Assembly: GCA_018384055.1 (NCBI GenBank)
Contig: JAHAZL010000005.1
Coordinates: 1-39,675, forward strand
Direction of reading: 5' to 3'
Length of the DNA: 39,675 nucleotides
Source: Treponema sp.
GTDB lineage: Bacteria > Spirochaetota > Spirochaetia > Treponematales > Treponemataceae
Shown: positions 8,235-14,953 of the stretch, one piece after another
How the letters are laid out: each line of letters starts with the position of its first letter
Position numbering within the stretch: position 1 is the stretch's first letter
Notes under the pieces: model-generated
Databases searched by the model: none
Told to the model about the DNA's origin: nothing
Seen by the model: only the letters and a program-made list of their open reading frames with translations
Position numbers and translations under genes: made by a program

Positions 8235-8241
8235 TTAAGGC

Positions 8242-8775
8242 ATGAAAGAAATCTTGAAATATCTTAGGCAGCTCAATTCTTTTTCTCAGGAACAGATAGC
8301 ACAAAAGCTTGGAATCTCAAGGCAGTCCTACATTAAATATGAAAACGGTTCTGTAATTCCAAATAACTCAACGGTTCACCATCTGGCGGCGATTTATGGG
8401 GTTGGAGAAGATTTTATTCGACGGAATGAAGTACCGTCTCCTCTGGGGAAAAAACATGATAATTCCGAATTCAAAACAGACGAAAGGCTTCTTGAGGTTG
8501 CTTCTCCTGAATATGTGATGAAGGCTTCTGTACAGCAGGCACGACAGACATATGAAGGAATTTTCGATGGAAATTGCGTGAGGGTTTTGGGTGATCACAA
8601 TTTTACGAAAGGCCAGAAAATAATCATGTGGGAAGAGAACGAAGATGAAAAAGAGGCACGAAGACAAAAAGCCTGGAAAACGATTCTTAGGATGAGAAAA
8701 ACTGTTCCAAATGATTTTGACTATAAAAAGGAATTGATGGAGGCGTTGGATGAAAAAAACAACAATATTGATTGA
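8242..8775 (+). CDS. Antitoxin: XRE-type HTH fused to a VapB-like PIN-binding tail
   Basis: A 177-residue protein with three apparent parts. Residues 1-60 are an XRE/Cro helix-turn-helix (SQEQIAQKLGISRQSYIKYE). Residues about 105-137 (YEGIFDGNCVRVLGDHNFTK, GQKIIMWEEN) resemble the short beta-hairpin DNA-binding or dimerisation unit of DUF104/VapB-like antitoxins. The C-terminus (WKTILRMRK, DFDYKKELMEALDEK) has the usual pattern of the flexible tail that wraps a PIN toxin. The PIN gene starts 26 nt inside this gene, so translation is coupled. The protein probably neutralises the toxin and represses its own promoter through the TGTAAA cluster (inference). Only a weak AAGG precedes the ATG. A single-domain regulator unrelated to toxin control is less likely given the overlap. 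Confidence 0.75.
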   Translation: MKEILKYLRQLNSFSQEQIAQKLGISRQSYIKYENGSVIPNNSTVHHLAAIYGVGEDFIRRNEVPSPLGKKHDNSEFKTDERLLEVASPEYVMKASVQQARQTYEGIFDGNCVRVLGDHNFTKGQKIIMWEENEDEKEARRQKAWKTILRMRKTVPNDFDYKKELMEALDEKNNNID

Positions 8776-9169
8776 TACAAATATTTTCATAGATGTCATC
8801 CAGGATAGAATTCCTTTTACGGATAATTCTCAATCGGTTGTCGCTCTTGTTGTGCAGAAAAAAGTCAAAGGAGCTGTGGCTGCTCACTCTATAGCTAATC
8901 TCTGGTATATATTGAGAAAAACACATTCTGATGAAGATCGAAGGAAATACATCCTTTCCCTATGTGAAATTTTTGATGTTGTTTCCATAGATAAAAACCG
9001 CCTTGTTTATGCTTTGGAAAATTCTAACTTTAGGGATTTTGAAGATTGTCTGCAGGATGAATGTGCCAGCGACATAAACGCCGACTACATAATCACAAGA
9101 AATACAAAGGATTTTAAAGGTTCAATGGTAAAAGCCATTACGCCGGAAGAGTTTCTTGAAAAACTTTGA
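8750..9169 (+). CDS. PIN-domain ribonuclease toxin (VapC-like)
   Basis: 139 residues, the usual size for a single PIN domain. The N-terminal ILIDTNIFIDV carries the first catalytic Asp (D9). The middle acidic residues are in FRDFEDCLQ (D96, D99), and the C-terminal ADYIITRNTKDF supplies D112 and the TRN motif typical of the PIN_3 group. PIN toxins are Mg-dependent RNases that cut tRNA, rRNA or mRNA; the target here cannot be read from sequence. The gene overlaps the antitoxin by 26 nt, and its likely ribosome binding site (ATGGAGG, 8736-8742) lies inside the antitoxin gene. All expected acidic residues appear intact, so the toxin is probably active. Confidence 0.85.
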   Translation: MKKTTILIDTNIFIDVIQDRIPFTDNSQSVVALVVQKKVKGAVAAHSIANLWYILRKTHSDEDRRKYILSLCEIFDVVSIDKNRLVYALENSNFRDFEDCLQDECASDINADYIITRNTKDFKGSMVKAITPEEFLEKL

Positions 9170-9229
9170 TGCCCCACATAATCAGCAGATACATAACTGG
9201 TTAAGCATAAAATGTCATCCACGGATGAG

Positions 9230-9252
9230 ATTCCCGTGTCGAGCACGGGAAT
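9230..9252. repeat. Dispersed hairpin repeat unit
   Basis: ATTCCCGTG, loop TCGAG, CACGGGAAT followed by GAC. It is the inverse-orientation match of the unit at 7543. An additional CATCC/GGATG arm lies just upstream. It sits between the toxin gene and tyrS, where it could also end transcription, though no T-run follows. Confidence 0.8.
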
Positions 9253-9294
9253 GACATGAGGGTAAGTCCGCCTGTTTCCTTAAAACTTTAATTC

Positions 9295-9303
9295 TGCTAT
9301 AAT
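9295..9303 (+). promoter_or_regulatory. Extended -10 promoter of tyrS
   Basis: TGCTATAAT is a full extended -10 element, 33 nt before the tyrS ATG. No good -35 is visible at 16-18 nt, as is common for extended -10 promoters. It is followed by AAAGGAAG as a ribosome binding site. Confidence 0.6.
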
Positions 9304-9336
9304 CTTCCAACATAAATTTCAACAAAGGAAGATACT

Positions 9337-10569
9337 ATGACATTCTATGAAGAACTTCAGTGGCGCGGTCTTGTTAAAGATGTTGCCGGAGAAGATATTG
9401 CAGACAAGCTCAACAACGAAAAGGTTACTTTTTACTGGGGAACGGACCCAACGGCAGACAGCCTTCATCTTGGTCACTATTCTTCACTTGTAACAGCTAA
9501 GCGCCTTGCTCGTGCTGGACACCATCCGATTCTTCTTTGCGGTGGAGCTACAGGCCTTATCGGTGATCCCCGCCCTACTGCAGAACGCGAAATCATGGCA
9601 AAGGAACGCCTTGAAAAGAACCTGGCCGGTATCAAGTCTCAGGTTGACCGCATTTTTGAAGGCAAGGCAGAAATCGTAAACAACTACGACTGGACAAAGG
9701 ACTATACATTCCTTGAATTCCTTCGCGACATAGGAAAGTACATCAACGTAAGCTATATGCTCGGTAAGGACATTATTGCCCGTCGTCTTGAAACTGGAAT
9801 CACATTCGCAGAATTCTCGTATACACTTCTTCAGGGCTATGACTTCCTTCATCTGTTCCGCACAAAGAATTGCATTATGCAGTGTGAAGGAGCAGACCAG
9901 TGGGGTAATATTACAACAGGTCTCGAACTCATCCGCAAGATTGAAGGAAAGGAAGCTTACGGCTTTACAATGCCTCTCGTTCTTGACAAGTACGGCAACA
10001 AGTTCGGAAAGTCTGCCGGAAACGCCCTCTGGCTTGACATCAACAAGACTTCAAGCTATGAACTTTACCAGTATCTTGTTAATGTTGACGACAGCATGGT
10101 AATCGACTACCTCAAGATCTTTACATTCCTTACAAAAGAACAGATTGAAGAACTTGAAGCAAAGAACAGGGAACACCCTGAACTCCGTGAAGCACACAAG
10201 GCTCTTGCCCGCGAAATCATTACAGACCTTCATGGCGCTGCCGAATACGACAAGGCAGTTGATATTTCCGCAAAGCTCTTTAGCGGCGACCTTAAGTCCC
10301 TTTCACTCAAGGATATCGAAATCGGTTTCCGCGATGTTCCTACAGTTGAACTCAAGGAAGAAGGAAAGGCAATCATCGATGTTCTCGTAGAAAATAAAAT
10401 CTGCGGAAGCAAAAGGGAAGCCCGTGAATTCTTTGCACAGGGATCAATCACATGCAACGGTGAAAAGATTTCTGATGAAAATACACCGGTTACAAAGGCA
10501 ATGGCAATCGAAGAAAAGGTTATCGTTGTTCGCCGCGGTAAGAAAAAGAATTTCATCCTCAAGTTCTAA
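9337..10569 (+). CDS. tyrS: Tyrosyl-tRNA synthetase
   Basis: A class I aminoacyl-tRNA synthetase that charges tRNA-Tyr. It has the HIGH-type motif HLGH at about residues 44-47 after YWGTDPTADSL, the Tyr-binding region QGYDFLHL with QCEGADQWGN, the KMSKS-type motif KFGKS, and a C-terminal S4 RNA-binding domain (GSKREAREFFAQGSI). Length (410 residues) is normal for bacterial TyrS. AAAGGAAG precedes the ATG. The downstream gene starts with GTG one base after the stop codon, so the two are likely co-transcribed. Confidence 0.97.
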   Translation: MTFYEELQWRGLVKDVAGEDIADKLNNEKVTFYWGTDPTADSLHLGHYSSLVTAKRLARAGHHPILLCGGATGLIGDPRPTAEREIMAKERLEKNLAGIKSQVDRIFEGKAEIVNNYDWTKDYTFLEFLRDIGKYINVSYMLGKDIIARRLETGITFAEFSYTLLQGYDFLHLFRTKNCIMQCEGADQWGNITTGLELIRKIEGKEAYGFTMPLVLDKYGNKFGKSAGNALWLDINKTSSYELYQYLVNVDDSMVIDYLKIFTFLTKEQIEELEAKNREHPELREAHKALAREIITDLHGAAEYDKAVDISAKLFSGDLKSLSLKDIEIGFRDVPTVELKEEGKAIIDVLVENKICGSKREAREFFAQGSITCNGEKISDENTPVTKAMAIEEKVIVVRRGKKKNFILKF

Positions 10570-11475
10570 GTGAAAACTGAAGAAAGCAAGGTCTGGTATC
10601 ATCTGCCGGGCCTTTTTGAATTCTACGACCTCTATAAGATTTTTCTTCCCCTTTTTTATGGGCACAGGGACTGGTTTTACGACTGGTGCGAAATTGGTTC
10701 AATTTATGGATCGCCTTCAGACTGTCTTTGGGGTGGCGGTAGGGTTGGCTTTGGTCAGAACGGAATTGAAAAAGAAGTTCTTGCCCTTTGCCGGGAATAC
10801 AGTATTTCTGCACGCCTAGCTTTCAGCAATTCGTTGATAGAAGAAAAACATTTGGCTGATAATAAATGCAACAGGCTTTGTTCTGTATTTTCAAAAAATC
10901 CTGGGAATGGAATCATTGTTCATTCCGAACTTCTGTTGGATTACATAAAGAACAAATATCAGGATTTCTATTTTGTCTCTTCTACCACAAAAGTTCTTTC
11001 GGAATTCAATCAGCTTAAAAAAGAATTGAACCGTCCTGAATTCAAGTATGTTGTTCCGGATTTCAGGTTGAACAAAGATTTTGAGAATCTGTTTTTGCTG
11101 GATGAACATCAAAAATCAAAAGTTGAATTCCTTTGCAATGAATGCTGCAGTCCAAACTGTTCTGCAAGAAAAACCTGCTATGAAAATGTAAGCCGAAAAA
11201 ATCTTGGCATTGATGAAGAAAATCACAGGTGCATCGCATCCGAAAACGGGGACGGCTATAGGTTTTCCAAAGCAATGAAGAGTTCAGCTTTTGTCGGAAT
11301 TGAAGAAATTCAAAATATCTATTTGAAGAACGGTTTCAGTCAGTTCAAGATTGAAGGCAGAAGCCTTGGCAGTGCCATTGTTCTTGAGTTCCTTTTGTAT
11401 TACTTGACAAAACCTGAATGCCACCTTGAAGTCCGCGAAAGCATTTACTTGGACAATACTCTCGATTTATTCTAA
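10570..11475 (+). CDS. Unknown Cys-rich protein, possibly a U32/TIM-barrel-like fold
   Basis: 301 residues starting with GTG directly after tyrS. No defined function was recognised. Similar proteins are remembered from anaerobic Firmicutes as hypothetical proteins. Features are an N-terminal WYHLPGLFEFYDLYK block, IYGSPSDCLWGGGR, RLAFSNSLIEEKHLAD, a cysteine cluster in FLCNECCSPNCSARKTCYE (about residues 193-211) that could bind a metal or an iron-sulfur cluster, and FKIEGRSLGSAIVLE near the end. The beta-strand/helix alternation (GIIVHSELLLDYI, FYFVSSTTKVL, FKYVVPDF) resembles the barrel of peptidase-U32/collagenase-like proteins. That fold assignment is inference. Immediate linkage to tyrS suggests read-through expression rather than a functional tie. 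Confidence 0.6.
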   Translation: MKTEESKVWYHLPGLFEFYDLYKIFLPLFYGHRDWFYDWCEIGSIYGSPSDCLWGGGRVGFGQNGIEKEVLALCREYSISARLAFSNSLIEEKHLADNKCNRLCSVFSKNPGNGIIVHSELLLDYIKNKYQDFYFVSSTTKVLSEFNQLKKELNRPEFKYVVPDFRLNKDFENLFLLDEHQKSKVEFLCNECCSPNCSARKTCYENVSRKNLGIDEENHRCIASENGDGYRFSKAMKSSAFVGIEEIQNIYLKNGFSQFKIEGRSLGSAIVLEFLLYYLTKPECHLEVRESIYLDNTLDLF

Positions 11476-11479
11476 TAAT

Positions 11480-11508
11480 TTGCAAAATCACAGAATCTGC
11501 ATTAAAAT
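11480..11508 (+). promoter_or_regulatory. Candidate adk promoter
   Basis: TTGCAA (11480-11485), a 17-bp spacer and TAAAAT (11503-11508), located 29 nt before the adk start and followed by AGGAG as the ribosome binding site. Confidence 0.5.
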
Positions 11509-11536
11509 TAAACAATACTATTTTTAGGAGAAAACA

Positions 11537-12169
11537 ATGAATTTTATTTTCTTAGGACCACCGGGAGCTGGAAAGGGTACACTTGCTGCACAGGTTGCAG
11601 AAGAATACAAGATTCCACAGATTTCAACTGGTGATATTTTCCGTGAAAACATTAAGAACCAGACAGAACTTGGAAAGAAAGTAAAGGCAATCATGGATGC
11701 CGGCGGACTTGTTGGCGATGATGTTGTACTTGAAATTGTAGAAGACAGACTTAAGAAGGATGACTGCAAGAACGGATTCATTCTTGATGGATTCCCACGC
11801 ACAATTCCACAGGCAGAAGCATTTGAAAAGCTTGGTATTGATGTTAAGGTTGTAAACTTTGAAGTTAACAACGACCTTATCATAGCCCGCCTTTCAAACC
11901 GCCGTGTATGCAAGAGCTGCAAGGCTAACTTCAATGTTAAGTTCATGCCACCAAAGGTTGAAGGTGTTTGCGACAAGTGCGGTGGAGAACTCTTTACTCG
12001 TGAAGATGACAAGCTCGAATCAATCACACACCGACTTGAAGTATACCGCAAGGAAACTGAACCTCTCATTGACTTCTATCGCAATCTTAACAAGATGACA
12101 GACATTGACTCTGCACGCGATTCTCAGGAAGTTCTTGTAGACTTCAGAAAAATGTTCCCTGCAAAATAA
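11537..12169 (+). CDS. adk: Adenylate kinase with zinc-type LID
   Basis: Catalyses ATP + AMP to 2 ADP. The P-loop GPPGAGKGT lies at residues 7-15, the AMP-binding region includes STGDIFREN, and DGFPRT is at 84-89. The LID carries four cysteines, C125-x2-C128 and C145-x2-C148, the zinc-binding form usual in Gram-positive bacteria and also found in some Gram-negatives. Length is 210 residues. An AGGAG ribosome binding site at 11527-11531 fixes the start. A small unknown gene follows after 14 nt and is probably co-transcribed. Confidence 0.97.
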   Translation: MNFIFLGPPGAGKGTLAAQVAEEYKIPQISTGDIFRENIKNQTELGKKVKAIMDAGGLVGDDVVLEIVEDRLKKDDCKNGFILDGFPRTIPQAEAFEKLGIDVKVVNFEVNNDLIIARLSNRRVCKSCKANFNVKFMPPKVEGVCDKCGGELFTREDDKLESITHRLEVYRKETEPLIDFYRNLNKMTDIDSARDSQEVLVDFRKMFPAK

Positions 12170-12183
12170 TTCGGGTATAACTT

Positions 12184-12642
12184 ATGAAGACAACGGAAGA
12201 AGAAAGACAGAAATTTATAAAAGCCTTTGAAGAAGAATATGAAGACAAAGTAGTATCTTTTGAACTGGCAGAACTTCGTGCTTCTCCCGTTGTCTTTAAT
12301 ATTTTAAAACTCAAGCATGACGAAAATGCTGACTTTCTCTGGGGACTTGTCGTGTTCTGCGAAAGTGAAATTTATTTCTACAGTTTTCCTCAGGAAAACA
12401 TGCTTTCCTTTTATGTAAGAAAATCTTCTGGTGCTGATGAACCTCTTTCCCAGTGCATTTCACTTTCCCAATGGAGATGCCACTTTAGGCTTCCTGAAAA
12501 AAATCCATTGGACTTCCTTTTTCCAAAGCGAAAGAACATCATTAAATCTTACTTCTTTGATGAAAATAAAATCAGCCACTCCTTTGAACTTTGCATGAAC
12601 AAAAAAGCGGCTGATGTTATGAATCTTTTTCCAGCAGATTAA
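12184..12642 (+). CDS. Hypothetical protein downstream of adk
   Basis: 152 residues, no family recognised. The charged helical N-terminus (TEEERQKFIKAFEEEYEDK) is followed by several beta-type segments (FLWGLVVFCESEIYFYSFP, LSFYVRK) and PEKNPLDFLFPKRKN. No signal peptide or membrane helix is visible, so it is probably cytosolic. The composition resembles small PH-like or barrel proteins, but this is only an impression. The frame is intact, the codon use matches its neighbours, and it ends three bases before the convergent acyltransferase gene, supporting a real gene. Confidence 0.6.
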   Translation: MKTTEEERQKFIKAFEEEYEDKVVSFELAELRASPVVFNILKLKHDENADFLWGLVVFCESEIYFYSFPQENMLSFYVRKSSGADEPLSQCISLSQWRCHFRLPEKNPLDFLFPKRKNIIKSYFFDENKISHSFELCMNKKAADVMNLFPAD

Positions 12643-12645
12643 TTT

Positions 12646-13863
12646 TTATTTAACCAATAGTTTGTAAACTCTCTTGTTAATCCACCTGTACACAAATGCA
12701 AGAACAAGGTTTGCTGCAAGAACTGCCATAAAGTAAACCAGCAGGTTCCAGTGCCATTCCTTTATTATTGCTGATTCCCTGGATGTTCCCGTAATGAATA
12801 GAAGGCTGTTCAGGGAAATGCGCTGCATAAGGTAGAATTCAAGGGAAATGCTTGAGAAGAATGCAAGCACCTTGTTTGATCTTGTCCACTTGAACTTGAT
12901 GACAGTAATGAAAGCTAGGAAAGTTGCAAGCTGAATCTGTTGTACAATCAATGTAACTGTCTTGTCCAATCTTCCGACACCGTGACCTGCAAATTCCGTC
13001 CAATAGCCTATGTTGAACAGAGCGTAGAAACCAAGAACCATTCCGCCGGTCATCAATAGAGCAACTGCAATAAACTTAGGCCAGTAATTTTTTGAGAAAA
13101 AAGCAATGATCTTTTCTTCGTGGTGAGCCCAGAGGAGACCCATTACGAAACATAGTGTGCTGTTGACCCACCATTCACCCTGGAACCAAAGTGCACAAAT
13201 CTGCTGATACCATTTTGCTGTTGCAAAACTCTGTGGTCCCTTGAACCATCCGTAGTTGATCCACCATCCAAAATGTCCGAGAACGCAGAAGAGGACAAGT
13301 TGGGCAAAGGCAACAAGGAATACAACAAAAATTGCGTTTCCAACTTTTTTGCATTTCTTGAAAGCGAAATAAAATGCTGCATACATGATGAGGATGACAA
13401 TAGGATACCAGCTCTGGTCATTGATGATGATAAGGTTGAGCATTCCAAGAATCCATTTTGCCGGATTCATTTGCCCGTATCCTGTAACAAGACAAAAGAC
13501 TGCATAGAATATGTTCATTACATAAATTGCAATTACAATTGGGAGCATTCTTTTCTTGAAGAAGGTATCAAGATAACCAGGCTTCGATTTCCAGCTTTTC
13601 AAAAGGCCGATGCCGCTGTAAAAAAAGAAAATGCCGACAAAGATAAATCCGATAGGTTCAAAGAACTTGATGTCTGCACTGTTCTGAAATGCAGGGTTCT
13701 GAGAAACATGATGAAGGAAGACTCCGATACAGGCTAAACCCTTTGTGGCATTGGAATTTTCAAGGGAAAGATAATCGCTCTTGATTTGTCCTGCTTTTGC
13801 AAAGGATGAGCCCCAAAGAAAAACAGCAAGTGTTAATCCGTAAATTAAAATAGAAACCAACAT
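12646..13863 (-). CDS. Acyltransferase-3-like multipass membrane protein
   Basis: About 405 residues with roughly ten hydrophobic segments. The N-terminal KGLACIGVFLHHV matches the catalytic His region of the acyltransferase-3 (OafA/NodX) family, which O-acetylates or succinylates sugars and envelope glycans. Other segments include FIFVGIFFFYSGIGLLKSW and a basic FFKKRMLPIVIAIYV, both typical of the family. Two ATGs are adjacent (13866 and 13863). AGGAG is only 3 nt from the first and 6 nt from the second, so I prefer 13863. It is the last gene of a three-gene minus-strand group with two envelope proteins, suggesting modification of a surface glycan. The acyl donor and acceptor are unknown. 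Confidence 0.7.
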   Translation of the reverse strand: MLVSILIYGLTLAVFLWGSSFAKAGQIKSDYLSLENSNATKGLACIGVFLHHVSQNPAFQNSADIKFFEPIGFIFVGIFFFYSGIGLLKSWKSKPGYLDTFFKKRMLPIVIAIYVMNIFYAVFCLVTGYGQMNPAKWILGMLNLIIINDQSWYPIVILIMYAAFYFAFKKCKKVGNAIFVVFLVAFAQLVLFCVLGHFGWWINYGWFKGPQSFATAKWYQQICALWFQGEWWVNSTLCFVMGLLWAHHEEKIIAFFSKNYWPKFIAVALLMTGGMVLGFYALFNIGYWTEFAGHGVGRLDKTVTLIVQQIQLATFLAFITVIKFKWTRSNKVLAFFSSISLEFYLMQRISLNSLLFITGTSRESAIIKEWHWNLLVYFMAVLAANLVLAFVYRWINKRVYKLLVK

Positions 13864-13882
13864 CATATACTCCTAAATTATA

Positions 13883-14953
13883 TTATTTAAGTTTGTTTAT
13901 GCAGCTGTCAAATTCAGCTGCGCTGAAGACTTTGTTAGGTTCAAAATTCTTACCGTCAGACAATGTCATGATTTCATTTTCAACTGTTCCAAGAATCGCA
14001 TCAAAATCTGGGGAGTCCAGTCCTACATCGGCAACAGGACTTTTTGCATTTGTGCGGTTTTTGTATTTTGTAGAATACTTTGAAGGATTGATGCTGTTTT
14101 TGGCAGTGTAAAGGTTCCAGAGAAATCTTGCAGAAATTGCCCTTGTGACTTCTGTTTTTTCAGAGGTCTGAGAAGATGTGCCGCTTACGCTGTTCATAAG
14201 GCCAGCCTTTGAAAGAAGCTGGTAGAGTTTTTTGCCTTCATATTTTTTCCCGGCTGTGTAGTAATCCAGAAGCCCCTGCTTGGAATTTGCAATGGTCATC
14301 ATTTGCATGACGGTAAGGGATTTTTCATTCCAGTTTACTGCAGCGTTTACGGAATCAACATTCCTTAGGTCCCATGCCTTCTGTCTGACGGCCGCATAAG
14401 GTTCCCTGTATATTGTTTCTGGATTTACAAATACAAGGTCAAAAAGTCCTGAAGCGATGTCATATTCTCCCTTTTCATAGTGTTCAAGGGCTTCTTCTAT
14501 TGTAAGAACTTCTGAATCTAGCTTGACTCTGTAGGTGTTTATGTCTGTTATCAGTCCGAGTCTTCTTTGAAGAATCAAAAGCTGAACATCATTTTCATAT
14601 TTGCTTTTTGCAGTCTTGCAGCATTTCAGGGCATCGCTTTTTTTTGCCTGCATCAGCATGCATCTTCCTTTCATGGCAAGAAGACGGCTTTCTACAACCT
14701 TGTCCATGTGCGGCTGCTGCAGTTCCCTGTCAATTTCCATTCTGAGAAATTCTGCCTGTGCATTGTCATCTTTTGAGAGTTTCTGGCCATTGAGCATGTA
14801 TAAACCGTCAAGAGTTACGAGCTGATTTTCAAGTTCCTGAACCCTTTCTGAATTTGCTGTATCCTCGGCTGATATTAAAATATCTTTCTGCAGCGAAGCA
14901 CATCCGGTAAAGGCAAACAGAAGGGCTGTCGCATAAATTACAAATCTTTTCAT
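13883..14953 (-). CDS. Lipoprotein with TPR-like helices and SLH-like C-terminus
   Basis: 356 residues. The signal peptide ends in the lipobox FAFTGC (Cys about residue 18). The middle (about 40-200) is helical with TPR-like pairs such as LLAMKGRCMLMQAKKSDALK and ALEHYEKGEYDIASGLFDLV. The C-terminal part (about 270-355: ISARFLWNLYTAKN, VADVGLDSPDFDAILGTVE, FEPNKVFSAAEFDSCI) has the spacing of one S-layer-homology repeat, which in other bacteria binds cell-wall polymers. The start codon overlaps the stop of the upstream 875-residue protein gene (ATGA), so the two are translationally coupled and probably function together at the envelope. Confidence 0.7.
   Translation of the reverse strand: MKRFVIYATALLFAFTGCASLQKDILISAEDTANSERVQELENQLVTLDGLYMLNGQKLSKDDNAQAEFLRMEIDRELQQPHMDKVVESRLLAMKGRCMLMQAKKSDALKCCKTAKSKYENDVQLLILQRRLGLITDINTYRVKLDSEVLTIEEALEHYEKGEYDIASGLFDLVFVNPETIYREPYAAVRQKAWDLRNVDSVNAAVNWNEKSLTVMQMMTIANSKQGLLDYYTAGKKYEGKKLYQLLSKAGLMNSVSGTSSQTSEKTEVTRAISARFLWNLYTAKNSINPSKYSTKYKNRTNAKSPVADVGLDSPDFDAILGTVENEIMTLSDGKNFEPNKVFSAAEFDSCINKLK

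Noticed and set aside
12959..13737. Plus-strand ORF opposite the acyltransferase gene (from 13273)
   Set aside because: Its composition is what the complement of a membrane-protein gene gives; the minus-strand reading has the family motif and AGGAG.
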